From contig JACGCM010000882.1 of the NCBI GenBank assembly GCA_014058105.1, positions 62,001 through 126,000 on the forward strand: a DNA stretch of 64,000 bases, written 5' to 3'. Positions 31,384 through 42,036 of this stretch are shown here, one piece after another. The notes below the pieces were generated by a model. It saw nothing but the letters and a program-made list of their open reading frames with translations, searched no databases and was not told the origin of the DNA. This DNA comes from Kingdonia uniflora (Eukaryota > Streptophyta > Magnoliopsida > Ranunculales > Circaeasteraceae). Each line of letters starts with the position of its first letter. Position 1 is the stretch's first letter. The position numbers and the translations under genes were made by a program.

Positions 31384-31574
31384 TGAGAAATTGGGTTGTT
31401 AGTCTTCCCTATTTCTAGGGACTTGTTAGTCTTCCAATTCTAGGGACTTGTAATTATAGGATGCTTGATTGTAGGATCTACTCTTGCTTGATTGAAGGAT
31501 CTTACACTATATATGTCTGTATTCTCAGTGTAATATGAAGCATGAAAAATAAAGTTCACCCCTAATGTTTAACA
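31384..31574 (+). repeat. 3' LTR of the truncated copia element (191 bp)
   Basis: Starts TGAGAAATTGGG after the polypurine tract and ends ATGTTTAACA, giving TG...CA ends. It contains TATATATG (about 31508) and AATAAA (31546-31555 region). The LTR is short for a copia element. The right border is set by the CA dinucleotide only, because no 5' LTR exists for comparison. Confidence 0.65.
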
Positions 31575-31813
31575 ATGAAGAGGAAGATGGTTTATGAGCT
31601 TTATAAGGTCAGTACTATCACTTTATCTTTGCATTCACTGCCTTCTATCTTCAGTGTACAACACAAACATTCTCATGATTCCAACCCACAATCTACAATA
31701 ATTTATTTTAAGCAATTGGTAAGTGATATGTCACGACCCCACTCTACAAGCACTTTTAGGCGGATGCAATTTTGAGCAATTGGTAATAATTTTTTCCCTA
31801 CCTTTAGGCGGAC

Positions 31814-32320
31814 CAATCCACAATACGATTGAGAAGCGCTAGTTAGTATAAAAGTATGAAGAACGCTAATTTTGATGGGAAAAATAAGAGATTCAATTGT
31901 ATTAATCAATAATTACAATGAACTAAACTCTAAACCCTAAGCTTCTCCTTAGAACCTCTCTCTAGATCTAACCTAGAAAAGAAATAACCTAAGTCCCCTT
32001 TATATAGTACAGAACCTAAAATACTAAAGCACGCATCTCAAGGCAAAAACACCCCTTAAATTACCACCACCGCCAAAAGAAAAAAGGCTGAATCGTGCCT
32101 CTATTCGAACATAATAAGTTTCTGTTCGAATAAAATAAAGTGTATTCGAATACACATAATTTGTATTCAAATAAAACTGATCAGTTAGAAATGTATTCGA
32201 AAAGACATAATCTTGTTCGAATAAAATTGATCAGTTAGACATGTATTCGAACAAAGATAATCTTGTTCGAATAGAATACCTCAGAAAAGTATAAAAACTT
32301 CTTCAGATCCTCCTGGATCA
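31814..32320 (-). repeat. 3' LTR of the 31.8-35.4 kb gypsy element
   Basis: 507 bp, in element orientation starting TGATCCAGGAGGATCTG and ending TTGTGGATTG. It contains a 32095-32275 array of TTCGAA-centred words (ATTCGAATA, GTTCGAATA) alternating with CATAATCTTG and ACTGATCAGTTAGA. Similar throughout to 34841-35399, which has one extra repeat unit. Confidence 0.9.
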
Positions 32321-33123
32321 TGGCTCCCTCCTTTAGGAGCCTTGAGCTCCTGCTTAAGATAGAACTGGAGATGTGGGTACGCGGCGATGCCCAATTCCCT
32401 GCTGTACCACTTTAACTTACTCGGTAGCTGACCCTTCTTCCCAATTCGGAACGAATCAATAGCACCCCGTCTTGTAGTATGAACCTTATGCTCTAGAATG
32501 CTATCATCCGGCAATAGATCTTCTCTTTCCATCCATAAGTCATCAACTAACGATAGGTGAGTATCGATTGTAGAGTTTTCATCCAAAAGAGACGGCTCAA
32601 ACAGCTTTAAATGCTCAGTATTAATCACCGAATACATCTTCATAAAAGGTGGCAAATCCAACTGGAATGCATTGTCACTAATCTTCCTGAGTATCAAAAA
32701 TGGACCATAACAGATAGGTTTGAGCTTCTTACCTTCCCCCTTAAGCCGTTCCTTACCCAAATGCAACCAAACTAGGTCACCCTCAAGAAAAGTACACTCA
32801 ACCTGATGCTTGTCGTGGCGAGCCTTATACTTTGCTTGTGTCTTCGTCAACTGAGCTTCAACCACCTTATGAACCTTGCTGATCTTCTCAATGAAACGCT
32901 GAGCTTTAACCTGCTCCTCTTCCTCCTTCCCTGACCATGCCTTGTCGCCAAGACTAAACGCCAAATTAAAAGGGCTTTGTGGCAAGTACCCCACACAAAC
33001 TTCAAAATGAGATTTCAACGTGGAACCATGAATTACCCGGTTGAATGCAAATTGAAGATACGGTAAACTCTCATCCCAAGTCTTAGGATGCTTAGAATGG
33101 AATCCCCGTAATAAATGTACCAA
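32281..33123 (-). pseudogene. gypsy integrase C-terminal half
   Basis: 280 open codons with integrase blocks KTWDESLPYLQFAFNRVIHG, CVGYLPQSPFNL, YKARHDKHQVECTFLEGDLV and WLHLGKERL, then PICYGPFLILRKISDNAFQL and YSVINTEHLKLFEPS. This is the core end plus the SH3-like GPF/Y module; no chromodomain is evident. The ORF continues through the polypurine tract (AAAGGAGGGAGCC in element orientation) into the first 40 bases of the 3' LTR before stopping. Confidence 0.85.
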
Positions 33124-33650
33124 AGTACGGTTAACGACCTCTGTTTGCCCATCTGTCTACGGATAAAAAGTGGTACTTCGCTTCAACTCAATATCTATCA
33201 TCCCCCATAACGATCTCCAGAAATTCCCCAAAAGTGGCTATCCCTATCAGAAATAATAGAAGACGGGAGCCCGAAATACCTTCAGACGTCTCCAAAAAAT
33301 AATCGCGCTGCTCCTTCCTCTGTGACCATTTTCTGGCATGGATAAGAACAATCATCTTGCTGAATCTATCCACCAGCACAACAAATAGTCATTCTTACAC
33401 TTGGTCATGGGCGAACCGCCCATAAAATCCATCGAAATGCTCTCCCAAGGTCGACTAGGAACTGACAATGGTAAATACAGTCTTATCTTCATATTAGAAG
33501 GCTTCGATGTGCTGCATAACACACAACCACGAACCACACGAGCCACATCCACCTGTATCTTCGGCCAATAAACATAACGCCACAAATTCAAGAAAGTCTT
33601 CTCAACCCCGAAATGGCCTGCCACTCAGGAACAATGTGCCTCTCAAATCT
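33124..33650 (-). pseudogene. gypsy integrase zinc finger and start of core
   Basis: The minus strand reads MAGHFGVEKTFLNLWRYVYW, VRGCVLCSTSKPSN (H..H...C..C finger) and WESISMDFMGGSP with the first catalytic Asp in the DFMGG block, ending in a frameshift after KNDYLLCWWIDSAR. 33188-33379 continues in another frame with LVDRFSKMIVLIHARK. An additional TAG lies in the NRTLVHLL junction near 33160. Inactive. Confidence 0.85.
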
Positions 33651-34616
33651 ACTGCAAACGGTCTCTACCCTCAGGAATACATAGTAGACTGCCCCTGTAA
33701 ATCAAACCATCCTTCAGAACATACTCGCAAGTCTTGTCTTGCAATAACTTCTCGTGAATCACACTGAGCTCCTTATCGTCATCATACCCTGAAACGTACT
33801 CAAAGGGAACAATCGGCTGGATCTGCATAGCTTCCAATAAAGCAGAAATAGTTGGTAATGGGGGTCGAGATAACATATTAGCCATCTTGCTGTCCACTCC
33901 TCTCTTATACTTGATCAATAAGGTAAACTACAGAAGGTACGACATCCACTTTATATGGTGAGCCTGCTGAAGCTTGGACTACGTAGATATGAACTGTAAC
34001 GGTTTATGATCGGAATGTACCATAACCTCTTCCCCAATAAGTAGCTCTGCCAATGCTTCACTGATTGATATAACGTGTAGAACTCCTTATCGTAAGTAGG
34101 ATAGTTACGTACTGCTTCTGTAAACATCTCAAAATGGTAAGTAACCGGCTTCCCATCCTGTAAAAGGATTGCCCCCAATGCATAGTCTGACGCATCTATC
34201 TCAATCTCAAAAGGTCACTGTAAATTAGGTAATACTAGTACTAGTGCATCTGTAATCTTTCGCTTCAGTAATAGAAATGTCTTCTCATGGTGATCATCCC
34301 ACACAAACTGTACCCCGGTCTTTGTCAATGAATGGAACGGTGCGGCTATTTGTGAAAAATGCCAAATAAATTTTTGTAAGTACTGACAAAAACCCCTAAA
34401 ACTCCTCACTTTCGTTACTGTTTGGGGTCTAGGACAATTAGTAATGACCGAGACCTTCTCTGGATCGACATTAAGCTCGCCGCCACCAACAATAGAACCT
34501 AAATTGACAAGCTCCCATTTCCCAAACTCGCACTTCTTCCCGTTCAGAAAAGGCTGTTGTGATCGCAAAACGCTCAACACTTTGCGTAAATGCCCAAACT
34601 CGCACTTCTTCACCAA
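33649..34616 (-). pseudogene. gypsy RT C-terminal part and RNase H
   Basis: 34616-34215 encodes the RT thumb and connection: KKCEFGKWELVNLGSIVGGG, NVDPEKVSVITNCPRPQTV, VRSFRGFCQYLQKFIWHFSQ and TKTGVQFVWDDHHEKTFLLL. 34178-33951 gives RNase H (MGAILLQDGKPVTYHFEMFT, YPTYDKEFYTLYQSVKHW), and 33918-33649 the end (YKRGVDSKMANMLSRPPLPT). Frames change between the pieces. The YxDD palm lies in the deleted part. Confidence 0.85.
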
Positions 34617-34800
34617 ACGATTCTTGCAAGCGCGACGGTAAAGGATTGCATCTCGATCCCAAAATTGTGAGTCTATCGTTGGGATTGCCCATCTCCAAAA
34701 CGTCCTTCTTCAAATTAGGTTTGCGATGGATCTTTAACGGACTTACTAGCTTCTCTTTTGTTTGCTTGAGACGGTCACGCGTAGCGACCATAAACCACAA
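34617..34800 (-). pseudogene. gypsy gag N-terminus fused to RT by deletion
   Basis: The frame MVATRDRLKQTKEKLVSPLK continues IHRKPNLKKDVLEMGNPNDR and then, near 34650-34620, passes into RT-derived sequence (SFGEEVRVWAFTQSVERFAI, out of frame with the RT pieces). The gag capsid, zinc knuckle, protease and RT palm are absent, which is almost the reverse of what is lost in the 9.36-kb relative. Confidence 0.75.
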
Positions 34801-34827
34801 TCAACCTCCCGAGAATCAAAACTGGAT

Positions 34828-34840
34828 CTCTGATACCACT
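34828..34840 (-). other. Primer binding site complementary to initiator tRNA-Met
   Basis: In element orientation TGGTATCAGAG lies 2 nt inside the 5' LTR end, the usual plant primer site for initiator tRNA-Met (first-strand synthesis start). It supports the minus orientation of the element. Confidence 0.85.
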
Positions 34841-35399
34841 TAATCTACAATACGATTGAGAAGTGCTAGTTAGTAAAAAAGTATGAAAAACGCCAATTTT
34901 GATGGGAAAAAAATGAGAGATTCAATTATATTAATCAATAATTACAATAAACTAAACTCTAAACCCTAAGCTTCTCCTTAGAACCTCTTTCTAGATCTAA
35001 CCTACAAAAGAAATAACCTAAGTCCCCTTTATATAGTAGGGAACCTAAAATACTAAAAGCAAGCATCTTGAGGCAAAAACACCCCTCAAATTATTACCAC
35101 CGCCAAAAGGAAAAAGGCTGAATCGCACCTCTGTTCGAACAAAATAAGTTTCTGTTCGAATAAAATAAAGTGTATTTGAATACACATAATTTGTATTCGA
35201 ATAAAACTGATCAGACTAAATGTATTCGAATAGACATAATCCTATTCGAATAAAGCTGATCGGTTAGAAATGTATTCGAGCAGACATAATCTTGTTTGAA
35301 TAAAACTGATCAGTTAGACATGTATTCGAATAGACATAATCTTGTTCGAATAGAATACCTCAGAAAAGTATAGAAACTTTTTCAGACCCTCCTGGATCA
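34841..35399 (-). repeat. 5' LTR of the 31.8-35.4 kb gypsy element
   Basis: 559 bp, in element orientation starting TGATCCAGGAGGGTCTG and ending TTGTAGATTA. It carries about ten TTCGAA-centred words between 35130 and 35355, most in a repeat of roughly 50 bp (TATTCGAATAGACATAATC, TGATCAGTTAGACATG). The size difference from the 3' LTR comes from repeat number. Confidence 0.9.
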
Positions 35400-35404
35400 C
35401 GAAC

Positions 35405-35990
35405 AAACAAATATGCTTTTCGGCTAATTTTAAAACCTAAACTCAATTAGTTTCATTGCTGTTTCAACCGTTGGCCTTGATGATGTTTAAACTTGTGTGT
35501 TGAACCATAATAATCTTCTATACTCATCATAGAGTAAAAATACACAAATGTAAATTAGGTAAGGTTGCCTGATGTTCATTTCCCACATGAAGACGAAGAG
35601 AAATGTGAAAAAAGAAAACCCCACAAGCTCATAGTAACACCAATTTGATCAGACATGGAGAAAGATTGTAACTTAAACTTTACAATAATTAGTTTTTCAT
35701 CACAGAAAGTGTTATACATTCTGTCATGCACAAAATAACAGATCGAGTGTAATTAGTTATCTATTGCAGCTGTTTGAACCTAAGGCATAATTGTACTGTT
35801 TGAACCTCATAATTAACACATGAAAAGTTCATGTTTGGACGATGATCCAAATGTTGTTGAGCAAAAAGGTTGAGGGGTTACAGTCTAATCAAGACCATGT
35901 TGTAAATACTTTAGCTTAATGTTTTTAGAAGAATATTGTCACGACCTCGATGGTGCAAACTTGGTTCATCTATCTATGATAATAAAAAAA
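35405..35990. other. Spacer, no gene recognised
   Basis: AT-rich sequence without recognised coding or repeat structure. Confidence 0.4.
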
Positions 35991-35993
35991 CAA

Positions 35994-36155
35994 CCCATCT
36001 TTTTTCTTTGGTTTCAGACGTCCATTCCACTATTGCGTATGACGAGGCGTGCTTTGGAAGGCCTAGATTATTTCCATGGTACTTCTATACCATGGAAATC
36101 ATATGGGCCGTCCAACCCTAAATTGCCCAATTGGATGGCAATTTTGGGTTTTAAA
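35994..36155 (+). promoter_or_regulatory. Promoter-like duplicated segment (copy 1, plus strand)
   Basis: Inverted duplicate of 45957-46113. It contains a perfect 11-bp hairpin (TTTCCATGGTA 36071-36081 with TACCATGGAAA 36088-36098), a site-II-like TGGGCC (36104-36109) and a telo-box-like AACCCTAAA (36114-36122). The last two are a usual pair in plant housekeeping promoters. It precedes the PsbP-domain relic. Confidence 0.55.
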
Positions 36156-36219
36156 CTCTTTATCTTTCAATCTCCTTCTTTATACAAATCCTTTTCTGGT
36201 TCTCCTCTATAAATCAATC

Positions 36220-37175
36220 ACTCCTCCCTACAATCTAAACCCCAAGTTCTCGACTTCTTCCAACAGTAAAAAGGGTTTAAATCATTCTAATTTCATCAAG
36301 AGTTTCTTAGTGACACCTCTTCTCTAACTCCTTTGAATCTCAACTTCAATCTCTCTTTTTGTAGATGTGTATGTTATATGTTTGTGAATATTACTAAGAG
36401 GGTAGTACTTGTTTTGATAGGTGGAGAAGTCAGGGGTGACGAATCTGTTTGAAGAGGTGAACAAGGGAAGCAACAATGTTGGGGTTGTAGTTGTTCCAGT
36501 GAGGCTTCCCTTTCAGAGTTTGGGAATTCCCAGTTTGTTCTGGATAAGCCCATCCAAGCAGAGAAACCCAAGGTAATTAAATCCCAATTTGGTGTTATTT
36601 TTGTTAGAGAAATTTAGGTGGTTTCAATGTGGGGGAATCAACAAGTTTAGGCTTAAGTAGCCAATATATCAATGATTTTGATACCACCATTTATTTATTA
36701 ATTTTTCGCAAAACTTCTCAGATATCTTTCCTTGAATTTTACTGATTTTCTGACATGAAAGTAAGTTTTAGTTTGTCCCTGGTAAGTCAATTGTTAGAAA
36801 TATGATGAATATCATATGGTTTATCAGCCAAAAAGAATGAATCTGACGTTGCTTAGTGTGGAAAGAGATGTCAAATTGATAAAAAGGTCTATTTATCTAC
36901 TCATTTATTTGTAGGAGAGTACTAAGGAGACCGAGGTGATTGGGGCCACGGAGAAGTTGGGGAAAGGAGGTGTACAAGTTTACGAGTTCGATTACACATT
37001 AGATAACATCAGGGGTAGAATGAAGAAGATATTTTTTGTGGCTTTCACGGATTCTAGGAAGTTTTATCTCCTCAATATTGCTTACGCTGACCGACCTGAG
37101 AGTCCTAATCGTTCATTGTTCAATTGGTGTGAACGTTTTCGTTGCTTTATGCACTTGATATATGGAATTGTAAGT
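36220..37175 (+). pseudogene. PsbP-domain protein relic (PPD2-like)
   Basis: PsbP-fold proteins are thylakoid-lumen or chloroplast proteins related to the photosystem II oxygen-evolving subunit. 36220-36330 resembles a Ser-rich transit peptide (NLNPKFSTSSNSKKGLNHSN). An exon from 36421 reads VEKSGVTNLFEEVNKGSNNV, GVVVVPVRLP, then after a one-base frame slip SLSEFGNSQFVLDKPIQAEK ending at a GTAATT donor (about 36571). After TTTGTAG (about 36914) comes ESTKETEVIGATEKLGKGGV, QVYEFDYTLDNIRGRMKKIF and KFYLLNIAYADRPESP. The usual last helix (LEQVLHSF) is not found. Frame slip and missing end argue for a pseudogene. PPD2 assignment is from remembered family blocks. Confidence 0.65.
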
Positions 37176-37214
37176 CGCTTTGAGCCTTTCCTCTCCATGT
37201 CAGATGCTTATTGA

Positions 37215-37808
37215 GAAGTATCATATATTCTATAAGTTTAGGCTTTATGCGTCAAAGATTCTTCAAAAAGAACTAAATATAAAGTATTTGTGTGTTATAT
37301 GTATTCTAAATTTTTTCATATACAATTTATTATTATCCATATATAACAAAAAAGCCATGTCCCAATAGTCATATTCGACTGAATGAATACTGTTTTTCTA
37401 TTCTTATTGTTAAAAGAATATTTACTTTGTAATTATTTTATCAAAATCTAGTATATGGCAAGATGCTATATTCAGGGTTTATCATGAACACTGTACCTAT
37501 TTTGGATTCATGATTTGATTAGATTTTTTTATAAATATTACCAAATCATCACTTTTTGACCAAGTTATTTATACAAGAGTAGGACTTCCATAGCCGTAAT
37601 TCCATGGGTGATTGGTTTAAGTATATCCCTATAATTTCATCTTTTTAGCTAGCCAGGTTTTTGATATTTATCTAATTTTTTCGTGTAATGGGTAAAGTTA
37701 CGTATCTATTCTTTTTTTTTTCTTCTCAAAAGCAAGCTGGGGTTAAGACATGATCCCTACATGGCTATAATTGACTATTAAAGGGATATAATATAATAAA
37801 CCTAGTAT
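37215..37808. other. AT-rich spacer, no gene recognised
   Basis: No coding or repeat signal seen between the PsbP-domain relic and the CAD-like fragment. Confidence 0.4.
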
Positions 37809-37912
37809 ACACTTGGGTATTGTAGGGACGACGGTATTGGACATGATGTTGTGAAGTTTGCCATAGCTTTTGGTTTAAAGGTTACCGTGATAAGTGAAAC
37901 ATCTATATTTGT
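37809..37912 (+). pseudogene. Cinnamyl alcohol dehydrogenase-like exon fragment
   Basis: Too short to be obvious as an ORF. LGIVG, then after a frame slip GIGHDVVKFAIAFGLKVTVI, encodes the NADP-binding Rossmann turn (GxGGxGH...AVKFAKAFGLKVTVIS) of the zinc-dependent CAD family (MDR alcohol dehydrogenases). Only this one exon-sized piece is present; neither zinc-binding region was found nearby. The adjoining 38030 LTR may have cut off the rest. Confidence 0.65.
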
Positions 37913-38029
37913 AGTTTGTTTCATTCCGTGTCTAGAATAGGTGTCAGCACTGTGGTTACTCATCGTCAGAGATTGTACATGGAGTGACTTCAGCTGGATT
38001 GACACTGAACAGGTACGTGGTGTAATGGC

Positions 38030-38905
38030 CTAGTTTTGGGATTCAGACTTAGCCTTTAGACCAAAAATATGTAGAACGCTTAATAACAGTAAACAATAAT
38101 CAATGAGATAATTTAGCGTGGAAAACTTTTGAATAGGTTAAAAATCACGACTTCTCCTGAGGATTTTGAGAAAGAGAGGATGATCTTATTGAAGTTGCTA
38201 ACTTGTTACAAAGGGCGCTCTGAATATCTAAAATGTTTTTTCTCTATAGAATTGCCTGTCCGTAATCCGTTCTTCCCTGGTTCTACTTATAGGTCTTATA
38301 ATATGACCGTTTGATGTCCTTTAATATTCTTAATGAAGGACGTTACAAAGTATATGCAGGATACTCTTTGACCAGATAGTATAACGTTCTGACCTCTGTT
38401 GATATACAATGGCTCTATTGTTGACTGTACACTTACGTAAGTCCAACTATTGTTGTGGAGGTCAAAAGTAATGTTTTGTACTGAGGAAAGTTGATCGTGT
38501 CTTCAGTAGTACTCCCAGTCTACTGATAAGATCAAGGACAAAGCTTGAGTCCAAGATACGTAATAAGCTTTTATACTTCCTGTATGCTAATGAGGTCGAG
38601 GACAAAGCTTGAGTTCGAGATGTAGAATAAGCTATTACAAGATGGTTCTAAACCAATAGTACGAGTATCGTCAGGGACGAGTAATGCTGGCTAAGAAACT
38701 TATGTTGTATATGTTTCCTGACGTTGCTATCTTATTTCTGATTGTGCCACGTACTCTGTAGTTGAGGTTGAAAGCTCGTATGTAGTTCGAAGATGAAGTA
38801 TGAGCTCGAGATGCAGAATAAGCCACTACAACCGCCCTCTCTCAGCCAACAGTGCGAGAAGCCTTGTAGGCGAGTGGTGTTGGTTGAGAAGTATCATTAA
38901 ATACT
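38030..38905 (-). repeat. LTR of a Tat-like gypsy element (minus orientation)
   Basis: In window orientation it starts TGTAATGGCC, matching the TGTAATGGCG edge of the LTR at 49934, and holds TTTAGCGTGGAAAAC and CACGACTTCTCCTGAGGAT, also seen at 12.3 kb. Later it has repeated GAGGTCGAGGACAAAGCTTG-like words. The right edge (about 38905) is uncertain. With gag at 40-41 kb on the minus strand, this would be the 3' LTR of an element that lost pol. Confidence 0.6.
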
Positions 38906-39909
38906 GTAGTTAATATATGGAATTTATTTCCCATGTATATGCATGAATATCTGCTGGTGTCTGTTAGGTTTTCTAGAACCAATAACTGTAGTCAATTGTT
39001 ATTAATTTGCATGGGGAATCTTTTTGATGTTGGGAATTTGGAAAGCCTACTTTGAGTATAAAATGAGTCTTTATTGAGGTTGGGAGGGCCAAGCCTTTAT
39101 TTATGATTTATGTCTTCTCTGTTTCCTATTTTTGTACTTGCCTCTGTTCTACTGTAGATAGGATGGTGACAACAAGGACTCAGTCCTGTGAGTCTAGGAT
39201 TAAGAGGAAGATGGAAGAGCTGCGTATCAGGTACTTTGGGTACTAGTCGTTGCATCTGCCCACTCCAATTTCGTTATCGCCGACATATCATCGCATGACG
39301 TATGAAAAAGTGGTGGAGGCAAGAGATGACCATTTCCAAATGGTGCGTTTCCATTACTTGTTGACATTTGAGTCGGAGCGCCAAAACGGTCTGCGGTTAT
39401 TGGCGGAGGAGGCTGTGACAACTGAACATGAAACGGTAGGGGTTCATCCGAGGGAGTCTTGTCAGTACCTATCCAATGAGTGGGTCTTGTTGAAGAAATG
39501 AAGCCTTTCGTCTGTCTCTAGCATGCGAGAAGGTAGAGGTTACAGAGGAAGAGGTAGGAGGATGCAGATGATCATTTTCTTCTATGAACTTTAGATTTTT
39601 GCCATGAAGAAGATCTTTCATCTGTGACTTCTAGTTATGACCATTTCCTGGGTCTTACAGCATGAGATCAGGGTTTGGAAGTTACTTCAGTTTTTCATCG
39701 TCTTCTCTGCTGATTCCTCAGAGCAATTCAAACTGTAACTCTGTTACGTAATCTGTTGTAATTTGTTTGTATCATTGTGTTATCTGTAAAGTATTTTGTA
39801 AAGAAAATTTTAAACTTAACAATATATCATCGTTCTGGGGTCATGATTCTTTATCATGAACTTGTCTGTGTATTTTACTGTTTGTTTGTGGTTTAAAAGG
39901 GAAAACCGA
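38906..39909. other. Interior of the degraded gypsy element, unassigned
   Basis: A plus-strand frame from 39163 (MVTTRTQSCESRIKRKMEEL, continuing past a stop to 39501) is open for about 110 codons but matches nothing I recognise. Some Tat-lineage elements carry extra ORFs, which is one possibility. Confidence 0.3.
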
Positions 39910-41185
39910 GCTCTAAGGAGCTCTATGTGTAGGAGGCTTAATGGTAGGTCTAAGAGAGGTCTTCGAGGAAGTAATTAGATATTGTTGTTTGCAATCTTTG
40001 TATTCGAACTGGATGACAGAGTGTACCGAACTATAAAAAAGGGTGGGCATGGATCTGTAGATGCTACTTCTTGTGTTGCGTGATCTTGTATGTTGCCAGT
40101 TTGGGCAAAATATGAGGAGATATGTCATACTATGGAAAGACTGACCTGTCACAATATTCTGCATTTGATGTTGATAATCTGTTGTTCCGTGAATTTTCTT
40201 TGCACAATATATCTTTCTGCCGAATCAGTGGGGTGATATTTACGAGGATCTTCCTGGCGGCTATAAAATCTTGATTCTTGGCTGTTATGATTTGTATCTT
40301 CTGTAGGGGTCATTTTGTTCTGGAGGTAGTGTGTGCAAGCATGGTGAAGACTCGGCCGCAGCATGCTCAGTGTGTGCAATATGGCTGAGATTGGAGTACA
40401 ACCCCAATGAATTACGATATTTTTGAATGTACTCCTTTGGATCAGTACCCTTGTATTTGCGAATTTTCGGAGTATGAAAACCTTTCGGCATTTCCATATC
40501 GAATAGTTATTTGGCAATTGGACTTCCTTGTAACTTGGTAAGGTCGTCGGTAGTGCCCATAATTTGTGTTTTGATTAACTCCTTAATACGCTGGCTCATA
40601 TGCTCTTGTGTGACATAGTGGCGGGTTGGTTGAGTGGCTTGACGAGGAGGTTGCGGATTGTGAGTACCGGCACCTTCACTCAAACGATCTCATACTGGAA
40701 CTCGAGGTTGAGGTCGCTATTCTTCTTCTAAATGTATGGAACATCGGTGACCTTGGCTGATTTCAGACTAAACTTTACCACCCAAATGAATAGAAGGTTG
40801 AGGTTTATTCCAAATATTTTTGGAAATAGCTTTGCTGGTGGCTCCTTGAGGTCCCAATCTTTCCCGTGTAGAAACCCGGGAGGCTTCTGGCATCTGATCG
40901 TGATCTCATGTTAGAGGAGCATGTTGAGTGTTCTGCAGATCTTGTAAGGCAGTCTGCATTATTATCATTTGATCTTCATGTCGTTTGAGTGCTGTCAAAC
41001 AAGCTTGTCGTTCGGCGTCATGCTCCTTCTCATGGGGATCTTGGTCGAGAGTTAATTGTCGTTCGAGCTCGTTGCGTTTCTCCGTTTCAGTGTTGAGATT
41101 CGCCCGTAGCTCTGTAAGTTGTTCCGACTCAACTGAAAGATCAAGCTGGATTCCGGTTGTCGGTCGCCTGAAAGTGACCCTGATT
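39910..41185 (-). pseudogene. Tat-like gypsy gag, frameshifted
   Basis: The minus strand encodes a coiled-coil-like N-terminal region (SEQLTELRANLNTETEKRNE, ERQLTLDQDPHEKEHDAERQ, CLTALKRHEDQMIIMQTALQ, 41180-40906) and further on MEMPKGFHTPKIRKYKGTDP and KEYIQKYRNSLGLYSNLSH (40497-40400). This is the 'lP..f..P.l..Y.G..DP..hi..y' block of plant Tat gag. Pieces in different frames. The upstream border at about 41185 is cut by a copia fragment. Confidence 0.6.
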
Positions 41186-41950
41186 GAAATTTGTTGTATG
41201 GTTGTAGTTAAAAGGATACTCAAATTTCTCAAAAGTACTCTTTCACATGGCATCTTGTACACAAAAGGTTCTGTGTCCCTCACTGCTTACTCAGATGATG
41301 ACTGGGCTGGATGTCCTATTGATAGAAGATCTACTAGTGGTTATTGCATATTTTTTTGTGAACAATCCTATTTCCTGGAGTGCCAAGAAGCAGCATACAG
41401 TTGCTAGATCTTCAACAGAGTCTGAATATAGGTCTCTTGCCAACATAGCTGCAGAACTAACTTGGATTTGTTCTTTACTTAAAAATCTACAATTTCCACT
41501 TTCTATTCCTCCATTATTCTGGTGTGACAACATTAGTACTATTGCTCTTGCTTCAAATCCTATTTTTCATGCAAGGGAAAAACATATTGAAGTTGATTAT
41601 CACTATATTAGAGAACTGGTTCTACTTAAACTGCTTGTTGTGAAGTATCTTTGCACCCAAGACCAAGTTGCAGATGTCTTCACAAAGGGCCTCTCCAATC
41701 ACAGATTTCAAATACTTAATCCAAGCTTTCAGTCATCTGTTCTCCCTTCAGCTTGAGGGGGTGTCATAACCATAGTTAAGTCTAACTGCTCATAACTGTA
41801 ATAACAGCTTCTGGTTACAACTGATAATATAAGTTAATTACATTCAACTAACCATTGTATATAAACAATTGTAGTATGAGATTGGAAGATTAAATGAAGA
41901 TCATTGTTTCCTTCTCTCTTGTTTATATTAAACCCAACTTAAATCATACA
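41186..41950 (+). mobile_element. 3' end of a Ty1/copia element (RNase H plus LTR)
   Basis: RNase H blocks: VVVKRILKFLKSTLSHGILY, LTAYSDDDWAGCPIDRRSTS (catalytic DDDWAG), GYCIFF; then in the next frame NPISWSAKKQHTVARSSTES, EYRSLANIAAELTWICSLL, LFWCDNISTIALASNPIFHA and REKHIEVDYHYIRELV. The ORF ends LPSA TGA 41754-41756, followed by polypurine GAGGGGGTG and an LTR starting TGTCATAACC at 41762, ending near CATACA at 41950. Everything upstream of RNase H is absent; one frameshift near 41330. Confidence 0.85.
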
Positions 41951-42036
41951 AATAATGCGTTCGCACGCGGTAGCGTGTGCCACATTGCTCGTAAAGCCCT
42001 AAACATGTAATAAGAATTTCTTGACCAGAGAACTAA

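Larger units (their letters stand above)
29036..31574 (+). mobile_element. 5'-truncated Ty1/copia element
   Basis: Contains the C-terminal integrase region, RT, RNase H, a polypurine tract (GAGGGGGAGTA near 31373-31383) and a 3' LTR (31384-31574). gag, protease, the integrase core and the 5' LTR are missing. Many in-frame stops. Confidence 0.88.
31814..35399 (-). mobile_element. Ty3/gypsy element with both LTRs, internal deletion from gag into RT
   Basis: Minus strand: 5' LTR 35399-34841, primer site, gag start, part of RT, RNase H, integrase, 3' LTR 32320-31814. Flanks CGGAC (31809-31813) and CGAAC (35400-35404) match at 4 of 5 bases, a decayed TSD. The gag N-terminus (TRDRLKQTKEKLVSPLKIHR) and the RNase H end are close to those of the 9.36-kb element. 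Capsid, protease and RT palm are missing. Confidence 0.88.

Noticed and set aside
32095..35355. Heat-shock elements in the LTRs
   Set aside because: The shared core is TTCGAA with no 2-nt gap, unlike the nTTCnnGAAn arrangement of heat-shock elements.
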